A DNA stretch of 11,058 nucleotides. It comes from Bifidobacterium breve (GTDB taxonomy: Bacteria; Bacteroidota; Bacteroidia; Cytophagales; UBA9547). The stretch lies in the NCBI GenBank assembly GCA_943325655.2, contig CALPQG020000044.1:1-11058 (forward strand). The letters run 5' to 3'. The position numbers and the translations under genes are program-made. This document shows, one piece after another, positions 6,336 through 11,058 of the stretch; positions within the stretch are counted from its first letter, which is position 1; each line of letters opens with the position of its first letter. The notes below the pieces were generated by a model, which saw nothing but the letters and a program-made list of their open reading frames with translations, was not told the origin of the DNA and did not search any database.

Positions 6336-7634
6336 ATGCAATTTTACAGCACGAATCATAAATCAGAAAATGTAGGCTTAGAAGAAGCCATATTTAGAGG
6401 CTTACCTCAAGACAATGGCTTATATATGCCGGTGGCAATTAACCCAATGTCTGATGACTTTTTTGCCAAAATAGATAGGATGTCTTTTCGTGAAATTTCT
6501 TACGAAGTAAGCAAAAGAATCATTGGAGATTCTGTACCTCATAGTGTTTTGAGGGAAATCGTAGAAACAGCTATTAACTTTGATACACCTCTTGTTCAGG
6601 TGGAAGATGACATGTATTGCCTCGAACTTTTTCATGGACCTTCACACGCTTTCAAAGATTTTGGAGCAAGGTTTATGGCGCGCTTGATGTCATTTTATTT
6701 ACAAAAAACACACAAAGAAATTAACATTCTTGTAGCGACTTCAGGTGATACTGGTGGCGCGGTTGCTTTGGGTTTTTTAAACCAACCTGGAATCAATGTT
6801 ACAATACTGTATCCAAGTGGTATGGTGAGCAATATTCAGGAAAAACAATTGACCACCCTTGGCGGTAACATTACTGCCATTGAAATAAAAGGTACTTTTG
6901 ACGATTGTCAAAAATTAGTAAAACAAGCATTTTTAGATTCTGAATTGACCAAAAAGAAAAACCTTTCTTCTGCCAATTCTATCAATATTGCCAGGTTAAT
7001 TCCGCAATCGTTTTACTATTACTACGCCTATTCAAAATTGAAAGCAAAAGGAAAACCTGTTTCTTTCTCTATCCCAAGTGGGAATTTTGGAAATTTGACT
7101 GCTGGTTTAATCGCCAAAAGAATGGGTTTGCCAGTAGAAAAATTCGTGGCGTCAACCAATGTGAACAATGTGATACCTGAATATTTAGAAACAGGTAAAT
7201 TCAATCCTCGTCCGTCTGTAAGCACCTTATCAAATGCCATGGATGTTGGCAATCCAAGTAATTTTGCACGTATGGCAGCATTATATGAAAATAATGTAGA
7301 CAAAATTCGTGAAGATGTGGAAGGCTATTATTTTACGGATGAACAAACCAAAGAAGCTTTGGCCAAAGTTTATGCCGAATCTCATTACATCATGTGTCCT
7401 CATACTGCGGTCGCATATTTGGGATTGAAAGCTCACATGGACAAGAAAACCAAAAAAGAAAGCGGTGTGTTTTTGGGAACCGCCCATCCTGCAAAATTTA
7501 TGGATGTGATCCAAGAAGACATTGCCAGCCATATAGTTTTGCCAGCGTCTTTAAAAGTGGCGATGGCAAAAGAAAAAAAATCAATCCAAATGGCTCCTGA
7601 CTTTAGGCTATTGAAAGATTTCTTGTTGAAATAA
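6336..7634 (+). CDS. thrC: Threonine synthase
   Basis: PLP enzyme of 432 residues, the usual length of the E. coli-type threonine synthase. It converts O-phospho-L-homoserine and water to L-threonine and phosphate, the last step of threonine synthesis, in the cytosol. The PLP lysine is in FHGPSHAFKDFG at residue 107, the same position as I recall for the E. coli enzyme. The phosphate-binding glycine loop is SGNFGN (about 248-253). ATSGDTGGA (134-142) and NAMDVGNPSN (300-309) are family motifs. I chose the ATG at 6336, which has GGGGAT a few bases upstream and gives the family N-terminus (MQFYSTN then GLEEAIFRGLPQDNGLYMP). A TTG 30 bases earlier lies in the probable promoter. thrA/thrB partners, often adjacent elsewhere, are not upstream here. 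A strong terminator follows. Confidence 0.96.
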   Translation: MQFYSTNHKSENVGLEEAIFRGLPQDNGLYMPVAINPMSDDFFAKIDRMSFREISYEVSKRIIGDSVPHSVLREIVETAINFDTPLVQVEDDMYCLELFHGPSHAFKDFGARFMARLMSFYLQKTHKEINILVATSGDTGGAVALGFLNQPGINVTILYPSGMVSNIQEKQLTTLGGNITAIEIKGTFDDCQKLVKQAFLDSELTKKKNLSSANSINIARLIPQSFYYYYAYSKLKAKGKPVSFSIPSGNFGNLTAGLIAKRMGLPVEKFVASTNVNNVIPEYLETGKFNPRPSVSTLSNAMDVGNPSNFARMAALYENNVDKIREDVEGYYFTDEQTKEALAKVYAESHYIMCPHTAVAYLGLKAHMDKKTKKESGVFLGTAHPAKFMDVIQEDIASHIVLPASLKVAMAKEKKSIQMAPDFRLLKDFLLK

Positions 7635-7654
7635 CATTACAAGCGATATAATTG

Positions 7655-7686
7655 ATAAAAGGCAAACTGCTCGGTTTGCCTTTTAT
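7655..7686 (+). terminator. Intrinsic terminator of thrC
   Basis: A perfect 13 bp inverted repeat, ATAAAAGGCAAAC (7655-7667) and GTTTGCCTTTTAT (7674-7686), with loop TGCTCG, starting 21 bases after the thrC stop. The GC core is followed by TTTT on the plus strand. The flanking A and T runs make it symmetrical, so it may stop transcription from both sides. Confidence 0.9.
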
Positions 7687-7747
7687 GCTTTCATGGTTTG
7701 CCTGTTTTATTCTTGGTGAAAACGCCATTGCTTTGCATGAAAATAAA

Positions 7748-8139
7748 CTTATACCAAACACAGATATTAAATAGTCTAATACATTTTGACAAATATTTCA
7801 TTAAAAAAACACCAAAAAATTGAGTACATCCGCTTTGCGTTAGCGGGAGAGGCTTTGTTTGAGCTCTTTTTTCTTGTTGTGTAAAGCGTTAATAAAACTT
7901 ACATTTGATAACAAGAAAAAAAGCGAGTGCCGAACACGCGACCCGAAGGGTAACGCCCTAATATTTATTTCATAACACATTGTAAATAAGCTCCTATTGA
8001 AATTTTATATCTATATAAAAATTACCTAAAATTTTTCAATTTAATTTAAAAAAATCCTCCTAATCCTAAATGAAATTTACTGAATTATAAAATTAAAGTT
8101 GACACAAACGGTCTATATTAAAAATGTATTTGGTATAAG
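7748..8139. repeat. Long-range inverted repeat flanking structured copy B
   Basis: CTTATACCAAA (7748-7758) is repeated in perfect inversion as TTTGGTATAAG (8129-8139). The match extends imperfectly inward (CACA against TACA, then TTAA and ATAG blocks). The arms bracket about 390 bp that contain structured copy B and no gene. They could be the ends of a small non-autonomous element, but I see no direct target-site duplication outside them. The spacer from 7687 to 8153 has no open frame I would defend. Confidence 0.45.
7831..7965 (+). repeat. Dispersed structured element, copy B
   Basis: Second copy of the element at 4941-5080, same orientation. Closing helix GCGTT (7837-7841) with AACGC (7952-7956); inner helix GCG (7843-7845) with CGC (7937-7939). 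Long arm TTTTTTCTTGTT (7867-7878) with AACAAGAAAAAA (7910-7921), 12 perfect pairs. Last hairpin ACCC-GAA-GGGT (7941-7951). Where it differs from copy A the changes are mostly on both sides of a stem: GGG/CCC becomes GCG/CGC, CCTTGTT/AACAAGG becomes TCTTGTT/AACAAGA, and the last hairpin shortens but stays paired. A local alternative pairing CCGC/GCGG (7830-7846) also exists in this copy. It lies after the thrC terminator, so it is probably not part of that mRNA. Confidence 0.8.
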
Positions 8140-8153
8140 ACCATTCATTAACG

Positions 8154-8187
8154 AAAAAAGCCTTACCGATTTCTCCGTAAGGCTTTT
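8154..8187 (-). terminator. Intrinsic terminator of murA
   Basis: Inverted repeat AAAAGCCTTAC (8156-8166) and GTAAGGCTTTT (8177-8187), 11 perfect pairs around a 10-base loop. On the minus strand it begins 17 bases after the murA stop and runs into six T residues (8159-8154). It has TTTT on the plus side too, so it may also stop rightward transcription. Confidence 0.9.
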
Positions 8188-8204
8188 CTAAAATATAATC
8201 AAGC

Positions 8205-9512
8205 TTATATAATTCTGGTAATTTTAGCTCCCAATGCATTTAAACGTTTATCGATAAATTGATATCCTCGATCGATCTGGTCCACGTTATGAATGGTGCT
8301 GGTTCCTTTGGCCGACATGGCTGCAATCAATAATGCTTGTCCGGCACGGATGTCAGGAGAAGTCATTACAATGCCTTTCAGTGGCATTTTTTTGTCTAAT
8401 CCAATTACCGTAGCACGGTGTGGATCACAAAGAATAATTTGAGCTCCCATATCAATTAATTTATCCACGAAGAACAAACGGCTTTCAAACATTTTTTGAT
8501 GAATCAAAGCTGTTCCTTTGGCTTGTGAAGCTACTACCAAAATGATACTGATTAAATCTGGTGTAAACAATGGCCAGGGTCCATCGGCAATGGTAAGTAT
8601 AGAACCATCGATGAAGGTTTCTATTTCGTAATGGTCTTGTGCCGGGATGTAAATGTCATCACCTCGGTATTCCATTTTGATACCCAGTTTGCGAAATACT
8701 TCTGGTATTTGCCCTAGCATATCAATGCGTGCATTTTTTATGGTCAATTCAGAACCTGTCATTGCCGCCATACCGATGAAACTTCCAATTTCAATCATAT
8801 CAGGCAACATCGTATGGTCTGTTCCTCCTAATTTTTCAACACCTTCAATGGTCAATAAATTGGATCCAGCGCCAGAAATTTTAGCACCCATGCGCACCAG
8901 CATGGCACACAATTGTTGTAAATATGGTTCACATGCTGCATTATATACGGTGGTAATTCCTTTGGCTAAAACCGCTGCCATCACAATGTTTGCCGTTCCT
9001 GTAACTGATGGTTCATCGAGTAACATGTAGCATCCTTGTAAATTCGAAGCGTCGATATGAAAAAACTTATCGCTGCTGTCGTAATTGAATTTTGCTCCAA
9101 GGCGTTCCAATCCAATAAAGTGTGTATCTAACCTTCTTCTTCCGATTTTATCTCCTCCTGGTTTTGGCAATTTTGCCTTTCCAAAACGGGCTAACAACGG
9201 CCCTAAAATCATTACTGATCCACGAAGTGCTGCACCTTTTTTCTTGAAATCATCTGTTTCAAGGTATTCAAGATTAACTGTGTCGGCCGTAAATCTATAA
9301 GAGGAATCAGATAGTTTTTCAACTTTCACCCCAAATTCAGCGATGAGCTCAATTAACTTAATGACATCAATGATGTTGGGGATATTGTGTATGGTAACTG
9401 GTTCTGCAGTCAATAATACAGCACACAAAATTTGTAATGCTTCATTTTTTGCTCCCTGAGGAGTAATTTCACCCTGCAGTTTGGTACCGCCTTGTATTTC
9501 AAAAGATGCCAT
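8205..9512 (-). CDS. murA: UDP-N-acetylglucosamine 1-carboxyvinyltransferase
   Basis: MurA, 435 residues, cytosolic. It transfers enolpyruvate from PEP to UDP-N-acetylglucosamine, the first committed step of peptidoglycan synthesis. Visible features are the N-terminal ITPQGAKNEAL with Lys22 and Asn23, TGTANIVMAA in mid-protein, PWPLFTPDL (312-320), and SPDIRAGQALL (385-395) with the PEP-binding Arg389. The active-site loop reads PGGDKIGRRRLDTH: Asp121 stands where most enzymes have the Cys (Cys115 in E. coli) that fosfomycin alkylates. The frame is open to 9590, but I chose the ATG at 9512. It gives the family N-terminus MASFEIQGGTKLQGEI, and the upstream part is translated repeat DNA. No Shine-Dalgarno is visible. 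It lies downstream of the DUF4290 gene on the same strand, an order I recall from other Bacteroidota, and ends in its own terminator. Confidence 0.97.
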   Translation of the reverse strand: MASFEIQGGTKLQGEITPQGAKNEALQILCAVLLTAEPVTIHNIPNIIDVIKLIELIAEFGVKVEKLSDSSYRFTADTVNLEYLETDDFKKKGAALRGSVMILGPLLARFGKAKLPKPGGDKIGRRRLDTHFIGLERLGAKFNYDSSDKFFHIDASNLQGCYMLLDEPSVTGTANIVMAAVLAKGITTVYNAACEPYLQQLCAMLVRMGAKISGAGSNLLTIEGVEKLGGTDHTMLPDMIEIGSFIGMAAMTGSELTIKNARIDMLGQIPEVFRKLGIKMEYRGDDIYIPAQDHYEIETFIDGSILTIADGPWPLFTPDLISIILVVASQAKGTALIHQKMFESRLFFVDKLIDMGAQIILCDPHRATVIGLDKKMPLKGIVMTSPDIRAGQALLIAAMSAKGTSTIHNVDQIDRGYQFIDKRLNALGAKITRII

Positions 9513-9518
9513 ATATAT

Positions 9519-9599
9519 TAGTTTTGAGTTTTGAGTTTTGAATGTTAAAGAATGATTCCAGACAAATACTATGCATTCATCACTTAACACTCATCACTC
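9519..9599. repeat. Inverted word repeat filling the spacer between the DUF4290 gene and murA
   Basis: Two 26-base arms, 9519-9544 and 9574-9599, are imperfectly complementary (19 of 26 positions) around a 29-base core. Each arm is itself built from short words: three diverged TTTTGAG copies on the left, and CATCACT/AACACTC copies on the right. The pair fills almost all of the 93 bases between the two genes. The words closely resemble those of the repeat at 88-355. Confidence 0.65.
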
Positions 9600-9605
9600 A
9601 GAGAA

Positions 9606-10379
9606 CTATTTTCTCCTTTTGTCAAATGTTCTTTTAGAGGTATTGTTTCTGCTTCCGTCAGTACTTCTACTTCCAGGATTACTGCCACTGCTACCACTTC
9701 TTCTTAATGGGATGGCAGTTGAACCATCATTTCTAGTGCTTGCCACATTGAAATCTCTTTCACGACGGTTGGGAACAGCAGATGGTTTATTGTTACTGTT
9801 GTAATGGTTGCCATTTCCAACATTGTTATCAGTACGTTTAAAATCTTTTGTTGCACCAAATAGTTTTTCATCTTTCACACGCTCAATGCTTAATCCAAGC
9901 AAACCTTGAGACATCACTTCCAGGTGTTCCAAAATTAAGGAATCTTCTATAATATCCTTATTCCATGCGGTATAAAAACCTTTCATTAAATTACAGATAT
10001 AGATGACGGCCTCTTCTTTTTCAGCTGGATTAGTAATTTCTATCGCTTTTTTAATCAGTAATTCAATATTGTATCCGTAATGTTTGTATTTGATGGTGTG
10101 TGTATTAGGGTACATTTTCTTTGGACGACGCCCTAAAAGTTCGGGTTCAGGCATCGGGTAAGGGGCATCAATATCCAATTTAAAATTTGACATGATAAAC
10201 AAATCATCCCAAAATTTATTGTCCGGATCTTGTCCGTTTGGATTGCTTGGGTGAAGTTGTTTCATCAAATGAATCAACGATTTGGCATGTTGGGTACGCT
10301 GATTACGGTCTTCTACCGTTAAAATATAATCCACTAATTTTCGGATGTTGCTCCCGTATTCTTTTAAGGTATAAGACAT
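9606..10379 (-). CDS. DUF4290 domain protein with a disordered basic tail
   Basis: A 257-residue protein whose first ~180 residues match DUF4290, a family I know only from Bacteroidota. Visible are MSYTLKEYGSNIRKLVDYIL at the start, the FWDDLFIMSNF segment (56-66), PYPMPEPELLGRRPKKM (73-89), and helices around 100-165 rich in charged residues. From about residue 180 the sequence becomes low complexity, rich in Asn, Ser, Gly and Arg, and ends in KRTFDKRRK. It is probably disordered and basic, possibly binding nucleic acid; that is inference. There is no signal peptide or membrane segment. The function is unknown. It is co-oriented between a UvrD helicase gene and murA, but repeats separate it from both. 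The ATG at 10379 has no clear ribosome binding site, and the stop is TAG. Confidence 0.9.
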   Translation of the reverse strand: MSYTLKEYGSNIRKLVDYILTVEDRNQRTQHAKSLIHLMKQLHPSNPNGQDPDNKFWDDLFIMSNFKLDIDAPYPMPEPELLGRRPKKMYPNTHTIKYKHYGYNIELLIKKAIEITNPAEKEEAVIYICNLMKGFYTAWNKDIIEDSLILEHLEVMSQGLLGLSIERVKDEKLFGATKDFKRTDNNVGNGNHYNSNNKPSAVPNRRERDFNVASTRNDGSTAIPLRRSGSSGSNPGSRSTDGSRNNTSKRTFDKRRK

Positions 10380-10391
10380 GTCTGAGTTGTT

Positions 10392-10523
10392 AAAGTACTA
10401 AGTAATAGGTACAAAGTACAAGGTAATTTAAAATTGTAAAGTAGAATTGGGCAATAAAATAAAGACTAACATGCCCTTATCGTTTTGTTTTTAGGATACT
10501 TAATACCTAGTACCTAATACTTT
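10392..10523. repeat. Inverted word repeat between the uvrD-type and DUF4290 genes
   Basis: Arms at 10392-10418 and 10497-10523 (27 bases each) are complementary at 22 positions. Both consist of diverged AAGTAC/AGGTAC words. The core between them holds a smaller GGGCA (10449-10453) and TGCCC (10472-10476) pair. The whole element occupies the 156-base spacer and could fold into a long imperfect hairpin in RNA or a cruciform in DNA. No open frame is present. Confidence 0.7.
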
Positions 10524-10535
10524 GGACCTACAAAA

Positions 10536-11058
10536 TTATACGATCATTAATTTTGCAAAGCTAAGTAATAATGTTTTTTCTCCAAAATTATCGAAGCTCA
10601 CTTTTGCTTTTCCGTCATTTCCTGAGTTGTCGAGTTCCAGGATGGTGCCCATACCAAATTTTTGATGCTCAATTCTTTGTCCTCCAGCCAAGTCAGCGGT
10701 TGGACTAGGCGCAAAATTGGCACTTGGTGTATAAGGTTTGGCCGCCATTTGCCCAGGCGTTTGGGTTGGTTTTGGTTTAGGAACTCCTCCCAATTTTAAC
10801 CTAGCAAAAGAAGAACCATCTTCAGAATCTACAAAGCCCGATGATTTTTGAGGTGTACTGATGTATTTGCTGTCAATTTCAGTTAAGAAACGGCTTGGTT
10901 CACAAGGTTTTAATCTTCCAAAACGGTACCTCGTGGTGGCATAAGACAAGGTCAGTTTTGTTTCTGCTCTTGTTACTGCTACATAAAACAAACGACGTTC
11001 TTCTTCAAGGTCTTCTCTTGAGCTGATCATCATTTGTGAGGGAAATAAATCTTCTTCG
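10536..11058 (-). CDS. uvrD: UvrD/PcrA-type superfamily 1 DNA helicase, C-terminal part
   Basis: The frame runs off the right edge of the window, so only the last ~173 residues of a protein normally of about 750 are seen. It begins EEDLFPSQ and continues into SREDLEEERRLFYVAVTRA, which is helicase motif VI with its conserved Arg, and then LSYATTRYRFG, as in UvrD/PcrA. A linker rich in Pro and Lys follows. The end is a small beta-rich domain (GQRIEHQKFGMGTILELD onward), as in the Tudor-like C-terminus of PcrA that contacts RNA polymerase. The expected role is ATP-driven 3'-5' unwinding in nucleotide excision and mismatch repair and in removal of stalled polymerase. UvrD and PcrA cannot be distinguished from this fragment. 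An internal ATG at 11033 is not the start. The stop is TAA. Confidence 0.92.
   Translation of the reverse strand, partial: EEDLFPSQMMISSREDLEEERRLFYVAVTRAETKLTLSYATTRYRFGRLKPCEPSRFLTEIDSKYISTPQKSSGFVDSEDGSSFARLKLGGVPKPKPTQTPGQMAAKPYTPSANFAPSPTADLAGGQRIEHQKFGMGTILELDNSGNDGKAKVSFDNFGEKTLLLSFAKLMIV

Noticed and set aside
8110..8142. GGTCT...AGACC hairpin near the right inverted arm
   Set aside because: Only five pairs are solid, the loop is long and AT-rich, and the murA terminator just beside it explains termination better.
8653..9300. Plus-strand open frames opposite murA
   Set aside because: They are shadows of the murA coding strand with no family resemblance; the same holds for the frames opposite arginase, the ABC exporter, the regulator, thrC and DUF4290.
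9513..9590. Upstream ATG at 9590 as the murA start
   Set aside because: The 26 extra residues are a translation of the inverted word repeat and precede the normal MurA N-terminus.
10536..11033. Independent small gene starting at the ATG at 11033
   Set aside because: The frame continues upstream to the window edge with EEDLFPSQ, conserved UvrD sequence, so the ATG is internal to a truncated helicase gene.

Overview
This 11 kb window looks like a chromosomal stretch from a member of the Bacteroidota, in the broad Sphingobacteriia/Chitinophagia/Flavobacteriia range; I cannot place it more finely. The evidence is a DUF4290 protein (a family I know only from this phylum) next to murA, AT-rich DNA, start regions with weak or no Shine-Dalgarno sequences, -10 elements of the form TAnnTTTG, and a MurA and UvrD of the type seen in this phylum. 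The genes are housekeeping and metabolic. I see no phage, transposase, toxin or defence gene.

Layout. Positions 1-355 hold no gene but two-plus copies of a ~100-115 bp hairpin-forming repeat. Minus-strand genes follow: a small DUF1653 protein (356-592) that overlaps by one base the end of an arginase gene (592-1533), which has its own candidate promoter, and then a full-length ABC exporter half-transporter (1719-3458) with a clear intrinsic terminator. The exporter is divergent from an AraC-type regulator with a cupin domain (3638-4528), and the 179 bp between them contains symmetric AT-rich boxes. After the regulator comes a REP-like hairpin array (4541-4785), then a structured repeat (copy A, about 4941-5080). 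Plus-strand genes follow: a ThiF/MoeB-type adenylyltransferase fused to a rhodanese domain (5167-6216) and threonine synthase thrC (6336-7634), which has a 13 bp-stem terminator. The 570 bp gap downstream holds a second copy (copy B, about 7831-7965) of the structured repeat, flanked by a long-range inverted repeat, and then the murA terminator. The right end is minus strand: murA (8205-9512), a DUF4290 protein (9606-10379), and the C-terminal part of a UvrD/PcrA helicase cut by the window edge (10536-11058).

How it fits together. Arginase and DUF1653 form a translationally coupled pair. UvrD, DUF4290 and MurA are co-oriented but separated by spacers filled with repeats. The regulator and exporter may form a divergent regulatory pair. 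ThrC and the ThiF-rhodanese protein share orientation, but no pathway partner for the latter is visible.

The least explained content is intergenic. The strongest signal is the pair of structured repeats (A and B): they differ in sequence but keep their helices, with apparently compensatory changes. The second is a set of word-repeat sequences, three of four with inverted arms, that abut the stop codons of four minus-strand genes. MurA carries Asp instead of the usual catalytic-loop Cys, which predicts fosfomycin insensitivity.
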